Assembly: GCF_003253485.1 (NCBI RefSeq)
Contig: NZ_QKTX01000014.1
Span: 62,001-126,000, forward strand
Length of the DNA stretch: 64,000 nucleotides
Reading direction: 5' to 3'
Source of the DNA: Algoriphagus aquaeductus
GTDB lineage: Bacteria; Bacteroidota; Bacteroidia; Cytophagales; Cyclobacteriaceae
Shown here: in pieces, positions 1 to 11,690 of the stretch
How the letters are laid out: every line of letters begins with the position of its first letter
How positions within the stretch are numbered: the stretch's first letter is position 1
Translations under genes and position numbers: made by a program
The notes under the pieces: generated by a model
The model's input: the letters and a program-made list of their open reading frames with translations, nothing else
Databases searched by the model: none
What the model was told of the DNA's origin: nothing

Positions 1-498
1 GTATGAAATAATTTCGTCTTCATACCGCTCACCAAAGGTATCATTGGCAAAAGTGATCGGTTGGAAAGGGACATTGTGTATTTGCGCGACTACGGAATTG
101 GTACTTGTCGCAGCGGCCAAAATCAAATCGTTCGGGGATTCGGGCATTTTGGAATTGGTGCTTCCTCCCCCGATCCACAGCATCCCGGTAGAATAAGGTG
201 TTTCCTTTGGCACGACCATAGATACCCAGTGCCACCACTCGGTTTGGTCAACGATATCAGGCGTCAACCAATGCTGGGAATACATTTTCAGGACATGGTA
301 ATCGTATTGCTCTCCAGGGACAGAGTGCACGATTTCGTATCGGAAAATAGAGTCCGGTGCCTGGACATAATCTTTTAAAAGCGTGGTGGATTTTTGGAGT
401 GCCTCTGGGGTTTCCTGGCTTTTTTTACAAGAAATGAGGAAAAAGAAACCAAGGGCAATGAGCATAAATGGCGCTTTGTTCAGGAAGTGGTTTTTCAT
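1..498 (-). CDS. PhoPQ-activated pathogenicity-related (PqaA-type) lipoprotein, 3' end cut by the window
   Basis: The frame reads leftwards from the ATG at 498 and is still open at base 1, giving the first 166 residues. They begin with a lipoprotein signal whose lipobox LISC puts the lipidated cysteine near residue 24. The text that follows (LLKDYVQAPDSIFRYE, then a WWHWVSMVVP block and a GGGSTNSKMP segment) matches my knowledge of the N-terminus of the PhoPQ-related family, which is distantly related to alpha/beta hydrolases. The catalytic part would lie outside the window. The substrate is unknown. It is probably anchored in the periplasmic or outer membrane and sits beside other secreted glycan-active proteins read in the same direction. 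Confidence 0.75.
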   Translation of the reverse strand, partial: MKNHFLNKAPFMLIALGFFFLISCKKSQETPEALQKSTTLLKDYVQAPDSIFRYEIVHSVPGEQYDYHVLKMYSQHWLTPDIVDQTEWWHWVSMVVPKETPYSTGMLWIGGGSTNSKMPESPNDLILAAATSTNSVVAQIHNVPFQPITFANDTFGERYEDEIISY

Positions 499-582
499 TT
501 AGGAGCTGTTTGAGTTAGTTGTGATGGATTGAATAAAGACCAAGGGAGGGTCAAAAAAGACTAAAATGGGTTTTGTTATTTC

Positions 583-1911
583 TTATTTTTCAAACTCTAC
601 CAGGTATTCAGACATGTATTTTCCTAAATCTGAGTATTTGAAAAACAGTCTAGCCCGTTTACCCAGTTTGAGGCTTGTGTTTTTTTCTGCGATGTCCTCA
701 GGGGTATTCAAGGGCTGAAGGGAAGGGTACCAGAGTACATGCCCTGGTTTTTGGACCAGAAGCTGAGGTGCTGTCCAAGCTTGGGAATTATCCCCATGTC
801 CCAAGTCTCGGTGAGGATTGAAAGAAATATAAAGTTTGTCCCCGATCCAGGATTGGCCTTCCACGTGTCCCATCAGCATTACCCAGCATTTGAGGTAGGT
901 GTTCCAGCTGACTGAGGGTCCCCAATGAAATCCGCCTTGAGGAGACGAAGCGGGGCCGCCTCCTTTTTCTTTGGGAATTTGAAGCGAAGAAATGGGTGCT
1001 CCAATGCCATCCCAGTCGGCATGGAAACCCTTTCCATCCCAACGCTTGGCTTTGCCTTGAGGATCATCGAGATCACTGATTTTGATCCGAGCTACGCTGA
1101 TGCACTGACCGGAGGCTTCAGTTTCCGGTGAGTAGGTTTCAGGATTGTACTCTCCGGGATAGCCGTATTCTCCATAAAATAGATACAAATAATCATCCAC
1201 TGCCACGGCACTTGGGTCACCGACTCCACCGGCAAAAGTCTTGGAGATATTATGCGGATTGAGAATCATTCTGGGCTGTTTGTCTTCGAGAAAGAGTCCC
1301 TTGTTTTCCCAATTCCAGCCTCCATCGGTGGATTTCATCACGCCGATTCTGGGCACTGCAGCAGGTGTGATTCGCTCAGTTAGACCCAATGGCCAGTTTT
1401 GATCGAGGTAGCCTTCTCCGGTTTGTGGGTCAAAAGGGAGTGTTTCGGGATAATTTTCATTATGGTAAATGGCATAGAGCGTACGGCCGGATGGATCCCG
1501 TTCATCCTGATAGACGGTCTCAAACCAAACTGCCCCATGAAGTCCTGCTTGACCCACTGGGGCATTTTTTGGGAGATTGGGAGCGATGTATTTTTCTGCA
1601 GGAGTACCGAAAACCTCGTCTGCATGAGCTCCTGAAGCAAACTTTAGATCTTCTGCAAATCCCCAAACCGGGTCTTCTCCATATTTGCCGGGAAAAATTC
1701 TCAGGGTATCTCCCACCCAAACTTCAGCCATATTGCAGTCGACAAAGTTGTTGAAATGGAAAGTGTCTGTTGGGATCAGTCGAAATTGAGGGACTTTAAA
1801 ATCAGGAACTTCGCTCAATTCTTCTGGACTCTTTTGTCTACAGGAAAAACAGAAAATGCCCAGGATGAGGGTCTGAATCAGGATTGGCGGAAAATAGTTT
1901 TTAGGGGCCAT
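583..1911 (-). CDS. Secreted lipoprotein with Asp-box beta-propeller features, function unknown
   Basis: This is a 442-residue protein with a hydrophobic N-terminus ending in FCFSC, so it is probably a lipoprotein processed at about Cys24. At least one Asp-box-like motif (STDGGWNWE, near residue 200) and aromatic repeats such as LYLFYGEYGYPGEY suggest a sialidase-like or GH43-like propeller. No catalytic set could be assigned. It lies downstream of nothing else on its strand except the PhoPQ-related gene 84 bp further left, and diverges from the GH97 gene 99 bp to the right. The neighbourhood suggests glycan handling at the cell surface. I do not recognise the exact family. Confidence 0.6.
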   Translation of the reverse strand: MAPKNYFPPILIQTLILGIFCFSCRQKSPEELSEVPDFKVPQFRLIPTDTFHFNNFVDCNMAEVWVGDTLRIFPGKYGEDPVWGFAEDLKFASGAHADEVFGTPAEKYIAPNLPKNAPVGQAGLHGAVWFETVYQDERDPSGRTLYAIYHNENYPETLPFDPQTGEGYLDQNWPLGLTERITPAAVPRIGVMKSTDGGWNWENKGLFLEDKQPRMILNPHNISKTFAGGVGDPSAVAVDDYLYLFYGEYGYPGEYNPETYSPETEASGQCISVARIKISDLDDPQGKAKRWDGKGFHADWDGIGAPISSLQIPKEKGGGPASSPQGGFHWGPSVSWNTYLKCWVMLMGHVEGQSWIGDKLYISFNPHRDLGHGDNSQAWTAPQLLVQKPGHVLWYPSLQPLNTPEDIAEKNTSLKLGKRARLFFKYSDLGKYMSEYLVEFEK

Positions 1912-1953
1912 CTTTACGCGTAGATTTGAAACTGATTAAATCTAAGAATTTAA

Positions 1954-4143
<2,190 letters not shown>

Positions 4144-4232
4144 TTGAGTTTCCTGATTTATTCATGTCAAACCTTTGTTTTTCAAGGGATTGACAGGATT
4201 ATTTTTTTTTATCCAATTCAGGATATTTCAAA

Positions 4233-4277
4233 TCTTATTTAGATTGATTAAAAATAACTTGTTTAGAATTGATCTAA
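4233..4277. promoter_or_regulatory. Candidate Fur-type boxes upstream of the TonB siderophore receptor
   Basis: Two AT-rich imperfect dyads lie here: one at 4235-4257 containing TTATTTAGATTG, and TTTAGAATTGATCTAA at 4262-4277. The second lies exactly between the putative -33 and -7 elements of the receptor promoter, where a repressor would block transcription. The assignment to Fur rests on similarity to iron boxes and on the iron-uptake gene downstream. No Fur gene is in the window. Confidence 0.4.
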
Positions 4278-4289
4278 TTAATAGGTTTG
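4259..4289 (+). promoter_or_regulatory. Bacteroidota-type promoter of the siderophore receptor
   Basis: TTG at 4259-4261, then 20 bp, then TAGGTTTG at 4282-4289. This fits the TTG-N(19-20)-TAnnTTTG promoter of the Bacteroidota major sigma factor. The start codon follows 22 bp after the -7 element. Confidence 0.5.
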
Positions 4290-4311
4290 TGCTGTTAAAA
4301 ATTTTATCGGC

Positions 4312-6690
4312 ATGAATCTTAAATTTATACCCTTTACGCTTCTGATTGGACTTTGGAGTGTGTTAGTTCACGGGCAAAATGCCTCTCTCAAAGGTCAAGT
4401 AACTACCTCCGACAATCAACCTCTTGAGTTTGTCAATGTAGGAATCAAAGGACAATCCAAAGGATCAACCACCGACCGATTTGGTCGGTATGAGATTAAA
4501 AATGTTGAACCGGGGACTTACACGGTCTTTGCTTCCTTTGTAGGCTTGGAAAAGCAGGAACAGACCATAACCATTGCTGCAGGAACCAGCGCCACCTTGA
4601 ATTTCACCGTGAAAGAAAGCTCGACGGACTTGTCAGAGGTAGTGGTGACCGATTTTTCTTCCAACCGATTTTACTCGGATTCGAATTTTACCATAGGAAA
4701 GCTTCCGCTGAAAGATCTCGAAAATCCACAGGTTTACAACTCCATTTCAGGTCGGCTTTTGCGTGAGCAAGTAGTCACTACGATGAACGATGCCATGAAA
4801 AATGCCACCGGCGTGACCCGTCTTTGGGAATCCACCGGGCGAGGAGGAGATGGTGCCGAATATTATGCCATGAGGGGATTTTCGGTCCAGCCGACACTCG
4901 TCAACGGGATGCCTAATGTGAATAACGGTGCACTCGACCCCGCTAATATCGAAACCATCGATGTGGTCAAAGGTCCTTCGGGGACGCTATTTGGAAGCGC
5001 AGTGATTTCCTATGGTGGCCTGATCAATATCACGACCAAAAAGCCTTTTGACCTTTTCAAAGGGGAGGTCGGGTTTATCACCGGTAGCTTTGGAATGAAC
5101 CGGCTCACTGCAGATGTAAATGTGCCTATCAGTGAGACAACCGGGATTCGGGTAAATACCGCCTACCAGTCTCAAAACACCTTTCAAGACGCAGGCAATA
5201 GGAGCTCGTTTTTCATTGCTCCTTCCTTCAAATTTCAAGCTTCCGAGCGACTTACCTTCCTGATCAATACCGAGTTTTTGGAATCGAACTCCGTCAATGC
5301 TCCGATGATTTTTCTCAATCGGAATGCCGCTTTGAAATTTGACCGCATCGATCCATTCCTGGCAAATTACGAGCGCTCTTTTACAGGAAATGAGCTGAGT
5401 ATACGGAACCCGAGCTATGGGATCCAAGCCCAGGCCTTGTATAGACTGTCTCCTAACTGGAACTCGCAAACGGTGATTTCCAGAAGTTCGACCAAGACCG
5501 ATGGATATTACCATTACCTGTTTGATGCCGGAGACGGAGATTCTTTCACCCGGTTTATATCTGATCGCAACGGTCAGACCATTACCACTGACTTGCAGCA
5601 AAACTTCATTGGCGACTTCACGATAGGACAATTCCGCAATCGGATGGTCGTTGGGCTGGATTACTATGACCAAAGCATTTTCAATGGAAGTACCGGTTGG
5701 GTAGCCAATGGATCAGTCAAACTTTCGGATGGCAGCGATACCGGCGTGTTGACTCAAGCAGGTGTGGATGATTTGCTTCGAAATTCCTTCGAAGGAAATT
5801 CCACCGGAAAAAGCACAGTGCTCAGCGCCTATATCTCCGATGTGATCAATCTCCGATCCAATCTTTCGGTCATGGCCAGTCTTCGGGCAGATCGATTTGA
5901 AGGAAAAACAGATTACTGGATCGAGGAGGAAGTGAAAAGCCAAACTGCCCTGTCCCCAAAACTTGGCGTGGTTTACCAACCGATACAAGATAAAGTCTCT
6001 GTTTTTGCCAATTACATGAATGGATTTGTCAATGTTGCGCCGCGCACTGTAGCCAATGTGGATGGTTCCAATCCGAGACTTCAGGCATTTGACCCGGAGC
6101 AAGCCAATCAGGTTGAGTTTGGTGTCAAAGCTAATTTGCTCAAAGACCGATTGGCCGCTACAGCGAGCTACTATGATATTCGGGTGAAAAACCGCTTGAT
6201 CAACGATCCTGACAACATCAACAATACTCTTCAAGCTGGTGAAGTGGAAAGTAAAGGATTTGAATTTTCACTTGTAGCCTCGCCGTTTGAGGGAATGAGC
6301 GTGATTGCTGGTTATTCCAACAATACCGCTCGGGTGACCAAAGACAATCCAGTCAACGGATACTTAGGACTTCGGCCTGAGGAGGCCGGACCTGAGGAAT
6401 TGATCAATTTCTGGATGAGTTATTCTATTCCGACAGGAAGTCTGAAAGGTTTTGGAGTCGGATTTGGTGGAAATGCCGCTTCAGAGCACCTGACCCTCAA
6501 CCGATCTAACGGGACCTTCACCATTCCTGCTTACCAAGTAGTGAATGCCGCTATTTCATACACGAGCAGTCAGTATTTATTGGCTTTCAAAGTGAATAAC
6601 CTGACCAATGAGCGCTATTTCTCAGGCTGGTCCACGGTCACACCACAAGCTCTTCGAAATGTGGCTCTTAGCTTTAACTACCGATTCTGA
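4312..6690 (+). CDS. TonB-dependent siderophore receptor
   Basis: A 792-residue outer-membrane receptor. It has a signal peptide (about residues 1-21), a CarboxypepD_reg-like domain (about 25-110, with the motif TTDRFGRYEIKNVEPGTY), a plug domain (about 130-240, with MRGFSVQP and VVKGPSGTLFG) and a 22-strand-type barrel ending in a terminal phenylalanine. The plug resembles the FhuA/FhuE ferric-siderophore group. The stop codon overlaps the start of the PepSY gene by one base (TGATG), so the two are almost certainly co-translated. Together they suggest uptake of a ferric siderophore followed by reduction or release in the periplasm. The ligand cannot be read from sequence. Confidence 0.9.
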   Translation: MNLKFIPFTLLIGLWSVLVHGQNASLKGQVTTSDNQPLEFVNVGIKGQSKGSTTDRFGRYEIKNVEPGTYTVFASFVGLEKQEQTITIAAGTSATLNFTVKESSTDLSEVVVTDFSSNRFYSDSNFTIGKLPLKDLENPQVYNSISGRLLREQVVTTMNDAMKNATGVTRLWESTGRGGDGAEYYAMRGFSVQPTLVNGMPNVNNGALDPANIETIDVVKGPSGTLFGSAVISYGGLINITTKKPFDLFKGEVGFITGSFGMNRLTADVNVPISETTGIRVNTAYQSQNTFQDAGNRSSFFIAPSFKFQASERLTFLINTEFLESNSVNAPMIFLNRNAALKFDRIDPFLANYERSFTGNELSIRNPSYGIQAQALYRLSPNWNSQTVISRSSTKTDGYYHYLFDAGDGDSFTRFISDRNGQTITTDLQQNFIGDFTIGQFRNRMVVGLDYYDQSIFNGSTGWVANGSVKLSDGSDTGVLTQAGVDDLLRNSFEGNSTGKSTVLSAYISDVINLRSNLSVMASLRADRFEGKTDYWIEEEVKSQTALSPKLGVVYQPIQDKVSVFANYMNGFVNVAPRTVANVDGSNPRLQAFDPEQANQVEFGVKANLLKDRLAATASYYDIRVKNRLINDPDNINNTLQAGEVESKGFEFSLVASPFEGMSVIAGYSNNTARVTKDNPVNGYLGLRPEEAGPEELINFWMSYSIPTGSLKGFGVGFGGNAASEHLTLNRSNGTFTIPAYQVVNAAISYTSSQYLLAFKVNNLTNERYFSGWSTVTPQALRNVALSFNYRF

Positions 6691-7859
6691 TGAAGCTAAA
6701 ATCTTGGATATCTAAAATTCACCTCTGGCTCGGACTTTCTTCCGGGCTAGTGGTATTTATTGTAGCAGTGACAGGCTGTATCTATGCTTTTCAAGCTGAG
6801 ATTCAGGATCTGGTGCAGCCATATCGATTCGTGGAGGAGGCAGGGGAAACGGTATTGCCTCCTTCTGAAGTTTGGAAGATTGCCGATGAAGCCCTCCCCG
6901 GTAAGCACCTTCATGGCATTCTCTATCCTCAGGTAGAAAACCGGGCCGCTCAGGCCATTTATTACAGCTTTGAGGAGCATTACTATTACTTTGTTTATGT
7001 CGATCAGTTTACAGGCAAAGTCCTTAAAGTGAAAGATGAATTTGCCGACTTTTTCCGTATTGTTTTGGATGGGCATTTTTACCTGTGGTTGCCTCAGGAT
7101 ATCGGTCAGCCGGTTGTGGCTTCGTTCACACTCGTATTCTTGGTGATGGTCATTTCAGGATTGATTCTTTGGTGGCCAAGGAAGAAAAAGGGAGTTGAAA
7201 AGAGCTTTAAAATCCGTTGGGATGCCCGTTGGAGAAGAAAGAATTACGATTTGCACCAGGTTTTGGGCTTTTATGTGATGATTTTTGCCTTGGTTTTTGC
7301 CCTGACGGGCCTGGTATGGGGATTCACTTGGTTTAGGGATGGGTATTATGCGATGACGACGGGAGGAAAGCAGTTTGTCGAATATTATGCGCCCGTCTCT
7401 GATTCTACTTTTCAATACCAGGGAGAAATACCCGGTATCGATCGGGTGTGGATGAAAATGCGGAACGAATATCCGACTGCCGAATGGATCGAAGTGCATC
7501 CGCCTGACTACGAACATGGTTCCTTTGCAGCCAATGCCAATCCGGATGCCAGCACATATTGGAAAATGGATTACCGCTATTTTGACCAATACACGCTGGA
7601 AGAGCTTCCTGTGGACCATGTGTGGAACCGATTTCACGAGGCGAGCTTGGGAGATAAGCTGCAGCGGATGAATTATGACATTCACGTCGGAGCCATCGGG
7701 GGATTGCCCGGGAAGTTTTTGGCTTTCTGCCTCAGTGCGATTATCGCTTCTTTGCCGGTAACCGGATTTTTGATCTGGTGGGGAAGGAAAAAGAAAAGCA
7801 AAAAAGAAAAGCCGAGTTTAATCCAAAAACAGGAACGTCATCGCGCCGTCACTGTCTGA
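6690..7859 (+). CDS. PepSY-associated inner-membrane protein, iron-uptake partner
   Basis: A 389-residue inner-membrane protein. The N-terminal helix carries KIHLWLGLSSG and a second helix carries DLHQVLGFYVM. These are paired histidine motifs typical of PepSY-TM proteins, which are related to FhuF/PiuB-like reductases. There are four or five membrane segments, a large periplasmic section (about 230-335) and a basic C-terminal tail. The gene overlaps the receptor stop codon by one base. In Bacteroidota such pairs commonly act in siderophore uptake, where the PepSY protein is thought to reduce ferric iron. That role is inferred from family and context. Confidence 0.85.
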   Translation: MKLKSWISKIHLWLGLSSGLVVFIVAVTGCIYAFQAEIQDLVQPYRFVEEAGETVLPPSEVWKIADEALPGKHLHGILYPQVENRAAQAIYYSFEEHYYYFVYVDQFTGKVLKVKDEFADFFRIVLDGHFYLWLPQDIGQPVVASFTLVFLVMVISGLILWWPRKKKGVEKSFKIRWDARWRRKNYDLHQVLGFYVMIFALVFALTGLVWGFTWFRDGYYAMTTGGKQFVEYYAPVSDSTFQYQGEIPGIDRVWMKMRNEYPTAEWIEVHPPDYEHGSFAANANPDASTYWKMDYRYFDQYTLEELPVDHVWNRFHEASLGDKLQRMNYDIHVGAIGGLPGKFLAFCLSAIIASLPVTGFLIWWGRKKKSKKEKPSLIQKQERHRAVTV

Positions 7860-7912
7860 TTCTGCACCAAAGACAGCCGATTTTCTAATGCCTCATTTTC
7901 GAAAAATAAATC

Positions 7913-7955
7913 AAAAAAGCCTGACTCCAGATCGAACTTGGTGTCAGGCTTTTTG
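7913..7955. terminator. Bidirectional terminator between convergent PepSY and sialidase genes
   Basis: The arms AAAAAAGCCTGAC and GTGTCAGGCTTTTT form a stem of about 9 bp (loop about 15 nt) flanked by A and T tracts on both strands. It can serve both convergent genes. Confidence 0.8.
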
Positions 7956-7958
7956 ACT

Positions 7959-9128
7959 TTATTCTTTCCAGCGAATGGTTTTGAAAACGATTTGGCGATA
8001 GTTGTCTCGCTCGTAAAGAATTCCCAAGGTCGAGTCATCCAATCTGATCAAGTCTGAGTAGGCTGTCCAAGGAAGTTTTTTGGGATCGGAAGTGGAATCT
8101 ACGGGGATACTTTGGGTCCATGATTTACCTTCATCGTGGCTGATTTTGATTGTTAGGTGGTTTCGGTCGTTTGGATCCGAAGCGTTGGAGTGGGCCAAGA
8201 TGGTTTTTCCGTCTTTTTCTCCGATATCTAGAATAGACGCTTGGTTGACAGGATCCGGGAGTTGTGGTTCAAAGTATTGCTCATCCCAGGTTTTACCTCC
8301 GTCAGAGGAAAAAGCAAGAATTCGCTGTCGGATGTCTCCTTTTTGATTTCGGGTACTCATGATCATTCGACCGTTGGAGAGTTCGGCGGCGATGGATTCA
8401 TTTCCTCCCGGAAAATGCAGGGATTCCGAAATTCCAAAACTTTTCCCTTGGTTATCGGTGAAGAATCCATGCGCTTGGTATTCGGCAAATTGATCCTGAG
8501 GAGGTCCGGAGGAATGATTGGCCGCCACAAAAATCCGACCTGCAAATGGCCCTTTTTGAAATTGAAAAGCATGACCCGGCGTATTGGCGTAGCTTCTCCA
8601 GTCCTCTTTGAATGTGTAGGCTGGATCGAATGCAGGATGGTTGGGTCGGTGAACTTGCAAGGTGATATTTTCAGGCTCAGTCCAGGTTTTGCCCAGATCA
8701 AAAGACTTGATTAGCCAAACTTCCCTTACCCCTTTGTTCATTCGGATGTCATATTCATGGTTATTACCGGTGTTGTAAAACAGAAAAACAACCCCTTTGG
8801 GATAATTGGGGTCAAAAAGATCCACGACCGGTGCGGGATTTCCTGCCTGGAGTGTGTCATAATCCACCAGAGTTTGGATGTCAGACCATGAATTTCCCTG
8901 GTCCCGGCTTCGTTTCATCACCAGATTCACATCGCCATAATCATCACTGCCATGTACCCGACCTTCGGCAAAGGCCAATAAATCTCCGTTGGGAAGAGCA
9001 ATAATAGCCGGGATTCGGTAGTTGGCGTGCCCTTCTTTTCCTCCTTCGAAGACGGTCTTCCAATCTTGGGAATGGCCAGTAAGCGTGAAAAGGAAGGATA
9101 ATACCGAGAGAATAAGGCGTGAGTTCAT
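7959..9128 (-). CDS. Exo-alpha-sialidase (GH33)
   Basis: A 389-residue secreted enzyme with a signal peptide ending near GHSQ. The sialidase signature YRIP occurs at about residue 37, supplying the first arginine of the carboxylate-binding triad. Five Asp-box repeats can be read: SRDQGNSW, SFDLGKTW, TDNQGKSF, SSDGGKTW and SHDEGKSW. This is the count expected of a six-bladed sialidase propeller. The acidic partner is probably E in GGNESIAAEL and the nucleophilic tyrosine lies in TAYSDL. It removes terminal sialic acids from glycoconjugates in the periplasm or outside the cell. It stands alone, convergent with the iron pair, and no sialic acid catabolic genes are in the window. Confidence 0.88.
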   Translation of the reverse strand: MNSRLILSVLSFLFTLTGHSQDWKTVFEGGKEGHANYRIPAIIALPNGDLLAFAEGRVHGSDDYGDVNLVMKRSRDQGNSWSDIQTLVDYDTLQAGNPAPVVDLFDPNYPKGVVFLFYNTGNNHEYDIRMNKGVREVWLIKSFDLGKTWTEPENITLQVHRPNHPAFDPAYTFKEDWRSYANTPGHAFQFQKGPFAGRIFVAANHSSGPPQDQFAEYQAHGFFTDNQGKSFGISESLHFPGGNESIAAELSNGRMIMSTRNQKGDIRQRILAFSSDGGKTWDEQYFEPQLPDPVNQASILDIGEKDGKTILAHSNASDPNDRNHLTIKISHDEGKSWTQSIPVDSTSDPKKLPWTAYSDLIRLDDSTLGILYERDNYRQIVFKTIRWKE

Positions 9129-9307
9129 AAGTTTTTTCTTTGAAAGCTGAGGGGTTTGATGGAAATGGGATGTCTTTCTATTGTGGTAAAGCGGGTTTTT
9201 GGCTCTGACTTAGTGGATTTCCAAATCAGCAAAGAATCGGTAATTCTACCCGACGAATTTCTGTCAAAATGGTGGGTAAAAAGAAATTGAATTTTTAATT
9301 AGAAAAA

Positions 9308-9384
9308 GTCTAAATAAAGATTGCGCTGTTTCAATTTGGTCCTTAAGTTTGCGTCGTTATTTAAACTAAGTCTAGATAAAGATT
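9308..9384. promoter_or_regulatory. Direct repeat GTCTA(A/G)ATAAAGATT, candidate iron box pair
   Basis: The 15-mer GTCTAAATAAAGATT at 9308-9322 recurs with one change at 9370-9384. The first copy overlaps the -33 element of the FecA-like gene and the second lies about 20 bp downstream of the -7 element. TTAG/CTAA arms around the first copy give partial dyad symmetry. Repression by Fur is a plausible but unproven reading. Confidence 0.4.
9321..9351 (+). promoter_or_regulatory. Promoter of the FecA-like receptor
   Basis: TTG at 9321-9323, 20 bp spacer, TAAGTTTG at 9344-9351, an exact match to TAnnTTTG. A start at 9393 is therefore consistent with a short leader, whereas a start at 9321 would lie inside the promoter. 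Confidence 0.55.
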
Positions 9385-9392
9385 TATATTAT

Positions 9393-11636
9393 ATGAAATT
9401 AATTTACTTGCTCGCCGGGCTTTTATTGGTTCAAGTGCAAAGTGTATTTGCTCAAAAAGTTGAGTTAGATTCTATTAAAACCAATGAATTGACTTTCGTG
9501 ACCATTGTGGGTGATAGGGGGAAGTCAATCCCAGGGTCTGGTCTATACATCAACAAGGCTAAACTGGAGCAATTGAATCAGCCCAATATCAATAATGTGT
9601 TGCGGGTAGTTCCCGGAGTCAATATCAGGGATGAAGAAGGATTTGGACTTAGGCCAAACATTGGATTAAGGGGTACTCCGGTAAACAGAAGCGCAAAAAT
9701 CACCCTGATGGAGGATGGAATCTTAATGGCACCTGCCCCCTATTCAGATCCTTCGGCCTATTACTTTCCCACATTTGCCCGAATGCAGGGGGTGGAAGTG
9801 CTCAAAGGGAGTAGCCAAATCAAATATGGCCCTTACACTATCGGAGGGGCAGTCAACCTGATTTCCACAGCTATCCCTGATTCGTTTTCAGGATTTGCTC
9901 AGGTGTCCTATGGAAGCTTCAACACCAATCAACAAAGAGTATGGGTGGGAGATAGTCATCAGAATTTCGATTATGTATTTGAGGTCAACAGGATTGCCAG
10001 TGATGGATTCAAAGAGTTGACCAACGGGGCAAATACCGGATTTGACCGAAGGGATGTCATGGGTAAACTTCGCTGGCATACCCGTGAAGATGCAGTCGTG
10101 CCGCAATCTGTGACTTTGAAATTTGTCAATAGTTCAGAGGAAGGAAATGAGACCTATTTGGGTTTGACTTATCAGGATTATCAGGCTAATCCTAGGAGGA
10201 GATATGCGGGCACCCAGCGGGATATTTTGGATATGTCTCACCAGCATCTTTCTCTTACTCACTCCGTCAGACCGGCCAAAGGTCTTGTGATCAATACCAC
10301 CGGCTACTATGCTACCACTTTCAGGGATTGGGCTAGGGCCAACAGCTTTGGTGGTCAGGGAATCAATGCGATACTCAACAATCCCTCAGCACAAATGACT
10401 GCCTATCAAATCATGACAGGTCAGGCCAATGGGGCTGTGGATTATCAAAGTGCCGCCAGGACGTATTTTTCAAAAGGATTGCAGTGGAATGCTGCTTATG
10501 GTTTCTCAACTGAGAAAATTTACCATACGATTCAGGTAGGGATACGCTTGCATGCCGATCAAGCAGACCGATTTGCGACCCGTTCGACTTATGCTATGAC
10601 CGATGGCACCATGATTCTTACCAATGCCGGAGTCAAAGGAAATCAGGAAAACCAATTGAGGGATGCGCAAAGCCTTGCTGCCTATCTGAATTATGACGTT
10701 CAATTTGATAAACTAAAAATTAGCCCTGGATTCCGGGTTGAAAAAATCGATTTCCAATTCCAAAATTTCGGCAATGCCGACAATGCAAGATTAGGTACAG
10801 CCCTTAGATCAGCTGAAAATGGATTGTCCATTTTTCTGCCCGGAATTGGATTTACCTACGATGTCAACCAAGATCTGAATTTGTTTGCCGGAGTCCACAG
10901 AGGATTCTCTCCTCCAGGTATGCCTTCCGTGTCCTCGACCACCGGACAGGCCAAAGTGGAAACTTCCGTGAATTACGAGTTAGGCTACCGGTTTGAAAAA
11001 GAGGGATTTTCTTCTTCCTTGACCGGATTTTTGAATAATTATGACAACATCTTGGGCTCTGACAATATTTCCGGAGGCGGAGCAGGTACTGGAGATATGT
11101 TTAATGCCGGTAATGCCAAAATTCAAGGGATTGAGTTCAGTTTGAGCTATGATTTGTTGCATACCAAAGGTCAGGAAAATAAGGTCAGACTGCCGGTTTC
11201 CATTGCCTACACTTACACCTCAGCCAAATTTCAGGACACCTTTGTCAACGGTGGAGGAGATTGGGGAAGCGGACAGATCAACCGGGGAGATTTTATTCCA
11301 TTCATCACTCCACAGCTGATTTCAGGGATCATCGGTTTCGAATCAGGTAGATTCAATGCAAATCTGATCGCAAGATATACCGGCGAAACCCGGGTCAAGC
11401 CAGGTCAGGGTGAGGTTATTTATCCGTCCGACATCGTGGCTTTCTCAGATGTAAATGCCTTGAGAGAGTTTTTGATTATGGATTTGTCAGCCAATTACAG
11501 AGTAAAAGGAGGCCTAACGGCATTCTCTACCGTGAATAATTTGACCAACAGTAAGGCAATTGTTGCTAACCTGCCTCAGGGATATCGACCAAATTTACCA
11601 CTCAGCTTAAATTTGGGTTTGAAGCTGCAATTTTAA
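9393..11636 (+). CDS. TonB-dependent receptor, FecA-like
   Basis: A 747-residue outer-membrane receptor. The chosen ATG at 9393 starts a proper signal peptide (MKLIYLLAGLLLVQ, cleavage after VFAQ). An in-frame start 72 bp upstream would add a non-signal extension and overlap the promoter. The plug domain shows NVLRVVPGVNIRDEEGFG and GLRGTPVNRSAKITLMEDG, which are hallmarks of the FecA/ferric-dicitrate group. The barrel ends in LKLQF. Unlike the other receptor it lacks a CarboxypepD_reg domain. No FecR/FecI pair accompanies it. The candidate iron boxes upstream support iron-regulated expression. Substrate is inferred only from the family. Confidence 0.87.
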   Translation: MKLIYLLAGLLLVQVQSVFAQKVELDSIKTNELTFVTIVGDRGKSIPGSGLYINKAKLEQLNQPNINNVLRVVPGVNIRDEEGFGLRPNIGLRGTPVNRSAKITLMEDGILMAPAPYSDPSAYYFPTFARMQGVEVLKGSSQIKYGPYTIGGAVNLISTAIPDSFSGFAQVSYGSFNTNQQRVWVGDSHQNFDYVFEVNRIASDGFKELTNGANTGFDRRDVMGKLRWHTREDAVVPQSVTLKFVNSSEEGNETYLGLTYQDYQANPRRRYAGTQRDILDMSHQHLSLTHSVRPAKGLVINTTGYYATTFRDWARANSFGGQGINAILNNPSAQMTAYQIMTGQANGAVDYQSAARTYFSKGLQWNAAYGFSTEKIYHTIQVGIRLHADQADRFATRSTYAMTDGTMILTNAGVKGNQENQLRDAQSLAAYLNYDVQFDKLKISPGFRVEKIDFQFQNFGNADNARLGTALRSAENGLSIFLPGIGFTYDVNQDLNLFAGVHRGFSPPGMPSVSSTTGQAKVETSVNYELGYRFEKEGFSSSLTGFLNNYDNILGSDNISGGGAGTGDMFNAGNAKIQGIEFSLSYDLLHTKGQENKVRLPVSIAYTYTSAKFQDTFVNGGGDWGSGQINRGDFIPFITPQLISGIIGFESGRFNANLIARYTGETRVKPGQGEVIYPSDIVAFSDVNALREFLIMDLSANYRVKGGLTAFSTVNNLTNSKAIVANLPQGYRPNLPLSLNLGLKLQF

Positions 11637-11661
11637 GAAGTAGCAGCTTCTCCAAAGAATT

Positions 11662-11690
11662 AAAAAACCTGCCCATAGGCAGGTTTTTTT
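11662..11690 (+). terminator. Rho-independent terminator after the FecA-like gene
   Basis: AAAAAACCTGCC, a short loop CATA, then GGCAGGTTTTTTT. The stem is strong and followed by a T tract, 25 bp after the stop codon. Confidence 0.85.

Noticed and set aside
9321..9392. Upstream start for the FecA-like receptor
   Set aside because: The extension overlaps the predicted promoter and would place the signal peptide inside the protein.
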